Source: Syntrophaceae bacterium UBA5744 (GTDB lineage: Bacteria > Desulfobacterota > Syntrophia > Syntrophales > UBA2192). Taken from it: a stretch of 13,122 nt of DNA. Positions within the stretch are counted from its first letter, which is position 1, and each line of letters opens with the position of its first letter. A program made the translations under genes and the position numbers. Under the pieces are notes generated by a model. The model was not told the DNA's origin and searched no databases. It was given only the letters and a program-made list of their open reading frames with translations. Where the stretch lies: assembly GCA_002419215.1 (NCBI GenBank), contig DIFQ01000152.1, positions 1 through 13,122 on the forward strand. The letters run 5' to 3'. Shown here in pieces: positions 4,127-10,592 of this stretch.

Positions 4127-6373
4127 ATGGAGGCAACGAAGCAGTTCACTGCAAAAGAAATAGCTTCTCTACTCTGCATCAGCAAGCAGGCAATTTTGCA
4201 GCGAGCGCAAAAAGAGTCTTGGTTATTCATCGAGAAGAAGGTGCGCGGCGGGAAGTTGCGGCTCTATCCTTTACATGGGCTGCCCTCGGAAATCGCGCTA
4301 CCTATATATAAGGAAGTAAACGGCGGGAATGGAGAGGACAGAGAGCCCGGGAGAGAGGAATCTGAGCGCGGCGAGATAAATGGGACCGATTCCTACCTTT
4401 CTCTCTCTTTGGACGGGCGGGTTTCCCCTCCTTTGGGAGGCCCTGTAACGGGCGGGGCCTCCCTCCCGCCTACCTATTCACCCTCACCCCTTCCCTCTCC
4501 CGTCAAGGGAGAGGGGGATAGCAGGGGGGAGAGAATCGTCTGCGAGGGGCTGACGGATTGGCAGACGAAGATCGCCGCGGCCCGCTTCGACCTGGTTTCC
4601 GCCTACATCCGGGACAAGGCCAGGGCCCGCCGCAAGAACGGATGCAGCGTCGTGAAGACCTGCCGCGGGTTCGCCGAGGCCTACAACCACGACGTCATCT
4701 ACAAGGATCTGCACGCCGCCCTGGGCGACATCTCCTGGAAGACCCTGGAGAAGTGGCACGTCGCGCTCGAGCGCAACGGCTACGACATGGCCTGCCTCGC
4801 CCCCCTGTACGGGCAGCACCGCAAGGGCCAGAGCAAGGTGACGGCCGCCGAGATGGAGGCCCTGCTGCGTTTTGCCCTGCATCCCAACCGCCTGCGGATC
4901 TCGCAGGTGACCCGCTTCGCGAAGAAGACCCTGCTCTCCGACGGGATCGATTCCCCGGCCTCCGAGGCCACCATGCGCCGGGCCCTGCTCACCTGGCGGG
5001 ACCGCAACTACGACCGCTGGGTGTTCTTCCGCGAGGGGGAGAAGGCGCTGGCCGACAAGGTCCTTCCTTATATAGAGAGGGACGCCGACCGCCTGGCGGT
5101 GGGGGACGTCCTGGTGGCCGACGGCCACAAGCTCAATTTCCAGATCCTGAACCCCTACACCGGAAAGCCCGGTCGCGCAACGCTGCTGATGTTCTACGAC
5201 TGGGCGTCCCGCTACCCCGCCGGCTGGCACATCATGTTCTCCGAGAACATCCAGTGCGTCCACGCGGCCCTTCGCCGGGCGATCCTCGCCCTGGGCAAGC
5301 TGCCGCTGGCCGTGCTGCTGGACAACGGCAAGGCCTTCAAGGCCCGCGTCTTCCACGGCAACGTCGATCTCGAGCAGGCCGGGATCCAGGGGTTGTACGC
5401 CCGACTCGGTATCCAGGCGCACTTCGCATTCCCCTACAACGCGAAGGCCAAACCGGTGGAGCGATTCTTCGGCACCCTGGGCGAGCTGGAGCGCCTGCTG
5501 CCGTCCTTCTCGGGGGCCTCCATCGACGACAAGCCGGCATGGCTGCTGCGCAACGAGAAGCTGCAGAGGCGGATGCATAACCCCTGGGTGCCGACCCTCG
5601 AGGAAGCCTACCGAATCATCGAGGCCTGGTGCCGGCGTGAATACGCCACGAGGCCGCACCGGGGGCTCTCCGGACGCACGCCGGAGTCCGTCTGGGAAGC
5701 GGGCCGGGGCCCCGGCATCGCGGAGGAAGGGCTGCGGTTCCTCATGATGACGCAGCAGGTCAAGACGGTCGGGAGAAACGGCATCAACCTCTTCGGCGTC
5801 AATTTCTACGACGAGACGCTGTACGGGTACCGCGAGCAGGTCCTCGTCCGGCTCGACTACCATGACCTCGGCAGGATCTTCGTCTACACGGCCGACGACA
5901 GCCAATTCCTCTGCGAGGCCCGTCCGGTTCGGGGCGTGCACCCGATGGCGAAGCTCAGCGGCAACCCGCTGGACCTCGCGGCCGTCCAGGAAGGCAACAA
6001 GCGGCAGAAGCGGCTGAAGAAATCCACCGAGGCGGAGGCCCGCCGGATGGCCGCGGAGATCGCGCCCTGGAGCATCGGGCCCGGAAGCGAGGAGGTGCCG
6101 ACGCAATTCACGCCGGCGCAGATCGCGGAGATCGAGGCGCAGTCGGCGGCCACCGAGGTCATCCACCTGGACGTGGAGGAAAAGGGGCCGGCCATTGTCC
6201 TCACCGAGTCGGAGCGGTTCTTCAACCTGCTCGACAGCCTGCGCGACGGAAACGATCCGGCGGAAAACGACAGGAGCTTCCTGCAGCAATACGCGGGGAG
6301 GATGGAGGGGCGCAGCATTCTGTCGACGTGGCCGGAGTACAGGGACCTGCTTTCATCAAAGGCAATCATTTAA
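4127..6373 (+). CDS. Mu-like DDE transposase (MuA family)
   Basis: The 748-residue protein should catalyse strand cutting and transfer during transposition. Residues 1-56 form the N-terminal helix-turn-helix domain (FTAKEIASLLCISKQAILQR, with HGLPSEI at 50-56). Residues about 145-320 carry the end-binding helices, and the RNase-H-like core has the DDE triad: D332 in VADGH, D399 in LLDNGK and E445 in KPVERF. The first spacing, 67, equals that of MuA (D269-D336); the second is 46 instead of 56. A beta-barrel-like region follows, and the C-terminus is charged. MuA has 663 residues; the excess is largely a Pro/Gly-rich linker at about 63-145 encoded by palindromic repeats. The ATG at 4127 follows a run of Gs 11 bases after the upstream gene; the frame is open before it, but the domain starts here. 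Confidence 0.93.
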   Translation: MEATKQFTAKEIASLLCISKQAILQRAQKESWLFIEKKVRGGKLRLYPLHGLPSEIALPIYKEVNGGNGEDREPGREESERGEINGTDSYLSLSLDGRVSPPLGGPVTGGASLPPTYSPSPLPSPVKGEGDSRGERIVCEGLTDWQTKIAAARFDLVSAYIRDKARARRKNGCSVVKTCRGFAEAYNHDVIYKDLHAALGDISWKTLEKWHVALERNGYDMACLAPLYGQHRKGQSKVTAAEMEALLRFALHPNRLRISQVTRFAKKTLLSDGIDSPASEATMRRALLTWRDRNYDRWVFFREGEKALADKVLPYIERDADRLAVGDVLVADGHKLNFQILNPYTGKPGRATLLMFYDWASRYPAGWHIMFSENIQCVHAALRRAILALGKLPLAVLLDNGKAFKARVFHGNVDLEQAGIQGLYARLGIQAHFAFPYNAKAKPVERFFGTLGELERLLPSFSGASIDDKPAWLLRNEKLQRRMHNPWVPTLEEAYRIIEAWCRREYATRPHRGLSGRTPESVWEAGRGPGIAEEGLRFLMMTQQVKTVGRNGINLFGVNFYDETLYGYREQVLVRLDYHDLGRIFVYTADDSQFLCEARPVRGVHPMAKLSGNPLDLAAVQEGNKRQKRLKKSTEAEARRMAAEIAPWSIGPGSEEVPTQFTPAQIAEIEAQSAATEVIHLDVEEKGPAIVLTESERFFNLLDSLRDGNDPAENDRSFLQQYAGRMEGRSILSTWPEYRDLLSSKAII
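4421..4468. repeat. Nested GC-rich palindromes inside the transposase gene
   Basis: Two stems overlap: CCTCC-TTTG-GGAGG at 4427-4440, and GGGAGGCCC (4435-4443) pairing with GGGCCTCCC (4455-4463) across an 11-base loop. The stretch encodes part of the Pro/Gly linker after the transposase's DNA-binding domain and keeps the frame. Base composition and codon use differ sharply from both flanks. Confidence 0.65.
4478..4516. repeat. REP-like palindrome, copy 1, translated inside the transposase
   Basis: The perfect stem CCCTCTCCC (4493-4501) and GGGAGAGGG (4507-4515), loop GTCAA, is preceded by CCCTCACCCC. This is the widespread 'CCCTCACCC...CCCTCTCCC' type of dispersed repeat. In the transposase frame it reads SPSPLPSPVKGEG from residue 118. 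Copies 2 and 3 are at 6927-6979 and 13092-13122, both also inside reading frames. Confidence 0.75.
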
Positions 6374-6394
6374 GGCAACGGACGGGGAAGACAC

Positions 6395-6712
6395 ATGAAG
6401 ATCGGGGAATTCAGAATCATCGGCCAGGGGATGTTCGCGGCGCTCGTCACCCCTATGGACGAGCTGCACCCGGAAATCCCGCTGGTGCTCGTCGGAGACG
6501 ACGCGAAGTACCTCTATTTCAACAACATGGCGCGCAGAGGGGCCGGCGGGTCCGGCATTCTGCTCTTCATCGACCAGTTCGAGAAGTCCGAGCGGTTCAA
6601 GCGCAACCGGGAGTTCTACCGCTGGCTGCGCGACACGGTATCCCGCCGGCCATTGACCTGCGTGAACAAGGAGCCCGCGGCGAAGGGCCAGAAGGGGAAA
6701 GGCGCGAGATGA
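6395..6712 (+). CDS. Uncharacterised 105-residue early protein
   Basis: No family recognised. The N-terminal two thirds alternate hydrophobic and polar residues (MKIGEFRIIGQGMFAALVTP; IPLVLVGDDAKYLYFNN), which suggests a compact beta-rich domain. The C-terminal third is basic and Arg/Lys-rich (SERFKRNREFYRWLRDTVSR, then KGQKGKGAR), which suggests nucleic acid contact. No membrane segment or Cys pair. GGGGAAG precedes the ATG by six bases. It follows the transposase by 21 bases and ends in an ATGA overlap with the next gene, so it belongs to the transposase-ATPase transcript. A longer overlapping frame covers the same stretch, but its start falls inside the transposase gene and it has no ribosome binding site. 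Confidence 0.72.
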   Translation: MKIGEFRIIGQGMFAALVTPMDELHPEIPLVLVGDDAKYLYFNNMARRGAGGSGILLFIDQFEKSERFKRNREFYRWLRDTVSRRPLTCVNKEPAAKGQKGKGAR

Positions 6713-7002
6713 ACCCGCTGAGCGAGTTTCTGCAGGGGTACTGGCACGGCATGGCGGACGCCGTCCAGATCGTCAAGGCCAACGCGGCGATGATCGGGAG
6801 CGAGTGCGGACGGGCAAGCCTGTATGGACTGGTCCTGGTTTCTGTCCTGGTTGCTGCGTGGGGCGTTTGGGCGGCCAACTGCAGGCTGGCGGGGATGTTC
6901 AAGGGAAAGAAGGCGTGGGACAAGAACCCCCTCACCCTGGCCCTCTTCCACGAGGGGAGAGGGAAAAAGGGGGACGGGACAGATAACAAGGAGGAGCGAT
7001 GA
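6709..7002 (+). CDS. Single-pass membrane protein with a repeat-encoded C-terminus
   Basis: The 97-residue product starts at the ATG inside an ATGA overlap with the upstream stop, with AAGGGGAAA nearby. An N-terminal amphipathic stretch (SEFLQGYWHGMADAVQIVKA) is followed by a membrane helix at about 38-58 (LYGLVLVSVLVAAWGVWAAN). The tail from residue 73 (NPLTLALFHEGRGKKGDGT) is the translation of a REP-like palindrome and is probably not ancestral. The gene ends in an ATGA overlap with the ATPase gene. Its place between transposase and ATPase is unusual, because in Mu the two are adjacent. Function unknown. Confidence 0.72.
   Translation: MNPLSEFLQGYWHGMADAVQIVKANAAMIGSECGRASLYGLVLVSVLVAAWGVWAANCRLAGMFKGKKAWDKNPLTLALFHEGRGKKGDGTDNKEER
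6927..6979. repeat. REP-like palindrome, copy 2, translated inside a membrane protein gene
   Basis: CCCCCTCACCCTGG, then CCCTC (6941-6945) and GAGGG (6952-6956) as stem, then GAGAGGG and an AAAAAGGGGGACGGG tail. It is the same repeat type as at 4478-4516, here a fuller copy with the 3' flank, read in another frame (LTLALFHEGRGKKGDG). It forms the C-terminal end of the 97-residue membrane protein, just before the ATPase start. Confidence 0.75.
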
Positions 7003-7700
7003 AGCCCGTTTTTGTTCGAACTGAAAATGTCAAGGATTTCGTCTTCACGATGGAGATCGTGAAGAAGCGGATCGGCCACGACTCCCTGGCGATGGTGTCG
7101 GGACGGGCCGGCCGGGGGAAGACCCGCACCGCCAAGTGGTACGCCACCCAGAACGACTGCGTCTACCTGACGAGCCTGCGGGACTGGTCGGTGCTGTGGA
7201 TGTACCAGGACATCCTGGCGGCGATGGGCAAGAGCGCCCCGAAGCGCCGCAAGGACGCCTTCGAGGCCATCGTGGCGACCTGCCGCGACAACCCCCGGAT
7301 CATCATCCTGGACGAGGCGGATCTGCTCGGCTCGCGCCTGCTCGAGAGCGTGCGCGACCTCTGCAAGATGGCCTGCGTGCCCTGGGTGCTCGTGGGCGAG
7401 GAAAGCCTGCCCATCCTCATGAACAAGGACCGGCGCGTGTGGTCCAGAAGGTGCGCCTCGATGGAGTTTCAGCCCATGTCGACCGCCGACATCAGCACCT
7501 TCTGCAAGGAGGCCGCTGGGCTTTCGATCTCCGCCGAGTCGGCGGACCTGGTCCAGCGAAAGACGGGCGGCGACATCCGCCTGATCGAGCTGATCCTCTC
7601 GGCCGCGGAGAGCGCCGCCAGGGCGAGCCAGGTGAAGGAGATCTCCGTCGACATCGCGCAGACCTCGCTGAAAAAGGTCATCCCGGAGGCCGCGAAATGA
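6999..7700 (+). CDS. AAA+ ATPase, MuB-like transposition partner
   Basis: The 233-residue protein has a Walker A motif GRAGRGKT at 35-42, a Walker B motif IIILDEAD at 101-108, a sensor-like strand at 130-135 (VLVGEE) and basic residues NKDRRVWSRR at 142-151 that could include the arginine finger. This is the AAA_22/TniB/MuB pattern. In Mu, the B protein binds DNA as an ATP-dependent filament, picks the target, and stimulates the transposase. Mu B has 312 residues with an N-terminal DNA-binding domain; this protein begins almost directly with the ATPase core and lacks it. That missing role may be taken over by the following winged-helix gene, which overlaps it by ATGA. The start also lies in an ATGA overlap, with AAGGAGG eight bases upstream. 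Confidence 0.88.
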   Translation: MKPVFVRTENVKDFVFTMEIVKKRIGHDSLAMVSGRAGRGKTRTAKWYATQNDCVYLTSLRDWSVLWMYQDILAAMGKSAPKRRKDAFEAIVATCRDNPRIIILDEADLLGSRLLESVRDLCKMACVPWVLVGEESLPILMNKDRRVWSRRCASMEFQPMSTADISTFCKEAAGLSISAESADLVQRKTGGDIRLIELILSAAESAARASQVKEISVDIAQTSLKKVIPEAAK

Positions 7701-8287
7701 TCGTCAACGCCGAGCACGTCAAGGAGTTCTACCGGGGGATGGGGACGGCGCCGGTGCAGTGCTGCGCGGCCGCCCTGGGCATCGCCCCGGAGTCGGCGCG
7801 CCGGAAGATTTTGCACCTCCAGCGCAAGGGCTGGCTCGAGCGGGTCGAGGGGCTGCCGGACTTCTACCGCTTCATCGAGGCGCGCAACGGCGAGGCCCCC
7901 GGGGGCGAGCTGCAGGACAAGCTCTGGCGGGCCGCCCGGATCGCGAAAAACTTCACGGCCTGGGACCTGGCCATGTACGCCGGCGTCTCGCTCGAGTACG
8001 CCCGCGGCTATGCCAACTGGCTCGTCTCCAAGAGACTCCTGGAGAAGCTGGAGGCCCCGAAGGGCAACGAGCGCCAGGCGTTCCGCTGCATCGAGAACCC
8101 GCCCAGGGAGACGCCCCGGTGGCGGACGAAGATCGCGGAGAAGGACGCCGGCTGGATGGAAGCCCTCGACGGGGCCTGGTCGCTGGCCAGGGCCATCATC
8201 GCGCGGGACATCGCCGAAATGGACAGTGCGCTGGCCCGATTGGTTCAGTTCGTTCAGGAGCAGGAAAAGCAAGGGGACAAGCAGTGA
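7697..8287 (+). CDS. Tandem winged-helix-like protein following the ATPase
   Basis: The 196-residue product appears to hold two winged-helix units. Unit 1, about residues 1-60: VQCCAAALGIAPESARRKIL as a helix-turn-helix, then LQRKGWLERVEGLPDFYRFI as the wing. Unit 2, about 72-138: DKLWRAARIAKNFTAWDLAM, then GVSLEYARGYANWLVSKRLL and a wing ending in AFRCIENPP. The last 55 residues are helical and charged (AEMDSALARLVQFVQEQEKQ). The ATG overlaps the ATPase stop. A plausible role is DNA binding for the ATPase or control of early transcription. The family is common in Mu-like phages as far as I recall, but I cannot name it. Confidence 0.78.
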   Translation: MIVNAEHVKEFYRGMGTAPVQCCAAALGIAPESARRKILHLQRKGWLERVEGLPDFYRFIEARNGEAPGGELQDKLWRAARIAKNFTAWDLAMYAGVSLEYARGYANWLVSKRLLEKLEAPKGNERQAFRCIENPPRETPRWRTKIAEKDAGWMEALDGAWSLARAIIARDIAEMDSALARLVQFVQEQEKQGDKQ

Positions 8288-8502
8288 CCGAAGTGGATTG
8301 CCTGGTGGCGGCGGCCCGGCTGGGCCTGAAGTACAACGGCATGCAGGAGCACCCGGAAGGGTACTCGATGCCCATGTTCACGGACGTGCTCGAGACGCGA
8401 AGCACCTTCGTGCAGCGGCCAGGGGAAACCCCGGAGGCGGCACTGGCGCGCGTGCGTGCGAGGCACGTCAACAGCGGAGCGCCCGCTCCCGAGGCGCGGT
8501 AA
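8284..8502 (+). CDS. Small 72-residue phage protein with GTG start
   Basis: The GTG at 8284 overlaps the upstream TGA (GTGA), with AAGGGG eight bases before it; an internal ATG at codon 20 has no such site. The sequence has DVLETRSTFVQRPGETPEAA followed by an Arg-rich helix (LARVRARHV). That 'S-T-F ... G-E-T ... A-L-x-R-x-R' pattern is frequent in short phage proteins of unknown role. No membrane segment or Cys motif. Family membership is from memory and unverified. Confidence 0.65.
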   Translation: MTEVDCLVAAARLGLKYNGMQEHPEGYSMPMFTDVLETRSTFVQRPGETPEAALARVRARHVNSGAPAPEAR

Positions 8503-8503
8503 A

Positions 8504-8531
8504 TCGGGGGACCTCCTTTCGAAGGGGGCGG
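8504..8531. repeat. Short palindromic element, TTCGAA-centred
   Basis: TCGGGGGACCTCCTTT, then CGAAGGGGGCG, forms a palindrome centred on TTCGAA (8518-8523), beginning just after the stop of the 72-residue gene. It resembles the element at 3221-3245 (TCGGG, CCTCCTTT, GAAGG). A separate perfect stem CCTTCCG-CCC-CGGAAGG follows at 8546-8562. Neither is followed by a T-run. Confidence 0.45.
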
Positions 8532-8580
8532 GAGGGAACGGCAGCCCTTCCGCCCCGGAAGGAGCACGGAGGACGGGATC

Positions 8581-8712
8581 ATGGCGCGATGCATTTATCT
8601 GGCGGTTGTGGCCGCGTCCGGGATTGCGCTGCTCGCGATTCTGGCAAAGGGCCTGTGGCCGGTCTACCAGGGCCTCCAGGTGCTGCTGAAGGCGCTGGGC
8701 GGGGCGGGCTGA
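8581..8712 (+). CDS. 43-residue single-pass membrane peptide
   Basis: A short frame with ATG at 8581 and TGA at 8710-8712 encodes Met-Ala-Arg-Cys and then a membrane helix at about 5-22 (IYLAVVAASGIALLAILA), followed by WPVYQGLQVLLKAL and Gly-rich residues. GGAGGA lies seven bases before the ATG, and the gene fills the gap between two better supported genes. Small holin-like or membrane-sensing peptides have this size, but nothing specific points to such a role. The stop is ten bases before the next start. Confidence 0.55.
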   Translation: MARCIYLAVVAASGIALLAILAKGLWPVYQGLQVLLKALGGAG

Positions 8713-8722
8713 GGAAGGCAAA

Positions 8723-9343
8723 ATGGCGAGGCCAATGGAAAACCGAGTGGATTCAGCGCGGCGCGACACTCCGGAGGCCTTCATCCGGTACTGGTGCTCG
8801 AGCCCGTATCACTTCCAATGCACATTCGGCAAGCCGCTGTCCGAGGCCAACATCATTGCCGAGCTCAAGAGGCAATTTCCCGGCCGGGTTTTCGAGGCAC
8901 CCGAGCGGGAGCAGGGAGGTGCAGTCATGGCGAAGAAAGGCAAGTGCGCGAACTGCCACAGGGACGGGATGACCATCGTAAAAGAAGGCCTGTGCGGAAC
9001 CTGCGGCAAGGCGGCGGGCTCGCTCACCGGGAAGGCCCGCGAGAAGGCCCTGGCGGACGTCAAGGACCGCATCGATCGCGGCCAGGTGAAGCCGCGCGGG
9101 CGCAACGTGAAAGGGTCCAGCGTCATCACGGACATCCATGCGGACAACGCCGGGGTGTTTTCCGAGGAAGCCCGAAAGGGCGTTGCCGACTCGGTGCAGA
9201 AGGTCATCCGTGGGAGCGTGGCGGGCAAAGACCGGGTCGAGGCGCAGCTCCGGGGCCTGCTGCGGCTCATCGACGAGACTGCAAAGATGGGGCTTGCCAC
9301 GGACATCACGGTTTCCATCAAGATCGGCGGCATCGAATCGTAA
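8723..9343 (+). CDS. Zinc-ribbon protein with in-frame internal start (206 or 138 residues)
   Basis: The frame from ATG 8723 (AGGAAGG upstream) gives 206 residues. An in-frame ATG at 8927 (codon 69) has an optimal GGAGGT six bases upstream and gives 138 residues. The short form starts MAKKGKCANCHRDG and carries CxxC-12-CxxC (C7, C10, C23, C26), a probable zinc ribbon. A helical basic middle (GKAREKALADVKDRIDRGQV), a helical segment and a beta-like end (TDITVSIKIGG) follow. The 68-residue upstream part (EAFIRYWCSSPYHFQCTFGK) has a different character and may have been a separate gene whose stop codon was lost. Both products may be made. The zinc ribbon suggests nucleic acid binding; the family is not recognised. 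Confidence 0.7.
   Translation: MARPMENRVDSARRDTPEAFIRYWCSSPYHFQCTFGKPLSEANIIAELKRQFPGRVFEAPEREQGGAVMAKKGKCANCHRDGMTIVKEGLCGTCGKAAGSLTGKAREKALADVKDRIDRGQVKPRGRNVKGSSVITDIHADNAGVFSEEARKGVADSVQKVIRGSVAGKDRVEAQLRGLLRLIDETAKMGLATDITVSIKIGGIES
8915..8920 (+). promoter_or_regulatory. Internal Shine-Dalgarno GGAGGT before codon 69 of the zinc-ribbon gene
   Basis: A full-consensus GGAGGT with a six-base spacer to the in-frame ATG at 8927. It is stronger than the site of the upstream start at 8723 and decides in favour of an internal, or the main, translation start here. Confidence 0.65.
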
Positions 9344-9361
9344 CCGAAGGAGGGCATGGAG

Positions 9362-9685
9362 ATGAAAACAGGAACCAGGCGGGCGCTTATCGTTCTGCAG
9401 GCGGCCCTGGCCGCGGTCATGTTCATCATTCTGATCGTCCTGCTGGGATACGAGCAGGAGCCGCCCGGGAAGGGCTCGCAGCCGACAGTCACGGTCCAGG
9501 CGGAGCCGGTAGATACCATCGTCCACAAGAAGATCACGCGGCCGGCCAGGCATTACGCCCCGTTCTGCGAGCCGCTGCTGGGCAGGCGCTGCTGGTACGA
9601 CGACGCGGGGCAGGCCAAGGTCGGGCCTCGCGGCCTCAAGCCCTACGAGTGGCCGGACGTCATCGTGGGGGACGAGCCGGGATGA
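9362..9685 (+). CDS. 107-residue protein with N-terminal membrane anchor
   Basis: The ATG at 9362 is chosen because AAGGAGG lies eight bases before it; the ATG at 9356 is only two bases from that site. Residues about 8-30 (ALIVLQAALAAVMFIILIVL) are a signal anchor after basic residues, so the rest should be outside the cytoplasm. The 75-residue remainder is Pro-rich and contains HYAPFCEPLLGRRCWYDDAG, whose two Cys could form a disulfide in the periplasm. The stop overlaps the next ATG (ATGA). I know of no function for it; an inner-membrane phage accessory protein is the most that can be said. Confidence 0.7.
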   Translation: MKTGTRRALIVLQAALAAVMFIILIVLLGYEQEPPGKGSQPTVTVQAEPVDTIVHKKITRPARHYAPFCEPLLGRRCWYDDAGQAKVGPRGLKPYEWPDVIVGDEPG

Positions 9686-9945
9686 AGACATACAGCATGA
9701 AGACAGGGAACGTGAGAGAGGCGCGAGCCGCAGGCCCGAAGCCGCAAGGCGCGCTAACGCAGAAGGAATTCGAGTGGCTCACGAAGCTCGGCCCGGCCGT
9801 GGACCGGCACTGGGACGAGCTGACAGGCTTCGAGCAGAAGTTTGCCGAGGATCTCCTGGAGCGGTTCCGCCGCTGGGGCGTGAAGACGATCGTCAGCCAA
9901 AAGCAGTGGGAGATCATCGCGGGGATCTCGGAGAAGGTGCTGTAA
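9682..9945 (+). CDS. Small 87-residue helical phage protein
   Basis: The ATG lies in an ATGA overlap with the upstream stop; a second ATG five codons later is also possible. After a basic, probably flexible N-terminus, residues 25-87 are helical: LTQKEFEWLTKLGPAVDRHW, then FEQKFAEDLLERFRRWGVKT, then IVSQKQWEIIAGISEKV. The arrangement 'E-x-x-F-x-x-x-L-L-x-R ... S-x-K-Q-W-x-x-I-x-x-I-x-x-K-V' is a frequent ending in phage early proteins and their DNA-processing relatives, often next to a zinc finger that is absent here. Function unknown. Confidence 0.7.
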   Translation: MKTYSMKTGNVREARAAGPKPQGALTQKEFEWLTKLGPAVDRHWDELTGFEQKFAEDLLERFRRWGVKTIVSQKQWEIIAGISEKVL

Positions 9946-9958
9946 GGAGGGTGCGGGG

Positions 9959-10336
9959 ATGAACAAACATACGCCGGGGCCGTGGCTTTTATATCACGAA
10001 GTCTTCAGACCGGAACTATGCGACAAAAAAATCATAGAGGTCCAATCCGTCAACGGAAAGTCCGTCGTGCCGTGGATCGGCTTTGATAGCGCGGACATGT
10101 CGAAAAGCGAGAGGCTTGCGAACGCAAAACTCATTGCCAAAGCGCCGGAGATGCATGTGGTGCTTGAGGATTTCCTCTCGTACTGGGATTTCAACATGGT
10201 GTGCCAGAATGGTCTTGTTGATCGGTGCCGCTGTCGAAAATGCATCCGGGAACGGATGGAGATAGCGACAGGCCGCAAACGAGAGAGAGAGAGAGAGAGC
10301 AAAAGCCGCGCCGGCGGCGGCGATTCAAGCAGATGA
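9959..10336 (+). CDS. HTPGPW-type phage protein with a simple-repeat C-terminus
   Basis: The 125-residue product opens with HTPGPW (residues 4-9) and contains ERLANAKLIAKAPEMHVVLE, the two marks of a very common small phage protein family of unknown role. After that core, a Cys-rich patch (MVCQNGLVDRCRCRKCIRER) could bind metal. The last residues come from a (GA)n tract (RERERES) and a low-complexity Gly/Ser end. AAGGAGG lies nine bases before the ATG. The upstream half is less GC-rich than the neighbours, which suggests separate acquisition. Confidence 0.78.
   Translation: MNKHTPGPWLLYHEVFRPELCDKKIIEVQSVNGKSVVPWIGFDSADMSKSERLANAKLIAKAPEMHVVLEDFLSYWDFNMVCQNGLVDRCRCRKCIRERMEIATGRKRERERESKSRAGGGDSSR
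10281..10299. repeat. (GA)n dinucleotide tract within a coding region
   Basis: Nineteen bases of uninterrupted alternating GA lie in codons 108-114 of the HTPGPW-type gene. Changes by one unit would shift the frame and replace the last residues. Confidence 0.9.
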
Positions 10337-10360
10337 GCCTGTTTTAACAAGGGTGGAACA

Positions 10361-10576
10361 ATGAAGACAATGAGCCTGAAAGAGATGCTGAAGCGGTCGA
10401 AGGCGCTGACGTGGTCCCGGACCATTTGCGTCCTGATGCTGGTCGTCATCGCCGCGTTGATCCTGGTGGTGAGCTATCAGCGCGGCGCAATCTACGGCTA
10501 CGAGGCGGAGGCGGCGCGGCATCACGCAGAGAAGGAAAAGAAGGCCGTCGGCCAGCCGACGTTCAGAATGCTGTGA
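10361..10576 (+). CDS. 71-residue single-pass membrane protein
   Basis: An amphipathic basic start (MSLKEMLKRSKALTWSRT) leads into a membrane helix at about 21-38 (TICVLMLVVIAALILVVSYQ). A charged helical tail follows (YEAEAARHHAEKEKKAVGQP). AAGGGTGG is about six bases before the ATG. The positive-inside pattern predicts an N-terminus in the cytoplasm, though the tail is also rich in Lys, so topology is not certain. It is separated from its neighbours by short gaps on both sides. No family recognised. Confidence 0.65.
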   Translation: MKTMSLKEMLKRSKALTWSRTICVLMLVVIAALILVVSYQRGAIYGYEAEAARHHAEKEKKAVGQPTFRML

Positions 10577-10592
10577 GCAGAGGGGTAGATCA

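Noticed and set aside
2904..4136. Minus-strand frame of 410 codons over the Ner-like and following genes
   Set aside because: Ser/Arg/Pro-rich antisense translation, no ribosome binding site seen, and it would cover three supported rightward genes.
4435..4516. Hairpins in the transposase gene as a terminator or riboregulator
   Set aside because: They are read through in frame, have no T-run, and match dispersed repeat structure better.
4558..5580. Plus-strand frame of 340 codons within the transposase
   Set aside because: Arg/Gly/Pro-rich out-of-frame shadow, contradicted by the DDE motifs in the other frame.
4484..6289. Long minus-strand frame of 601 codons across the transposase gene
   Set aside because: Antisense shadow of a GC-rich gene: Leu/Val/Gly/Arg-rich low-complexity translation, no family pattern, fully covered by the well supported transposase.
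6328..7002. One 224-codon gene covering 6328-7002
   Set aside because: The first 127 codons overlap the transposase end and the 105-residue gene in another frame and look like a shadow; the real gene starts at the ATGA overlap at 6709.
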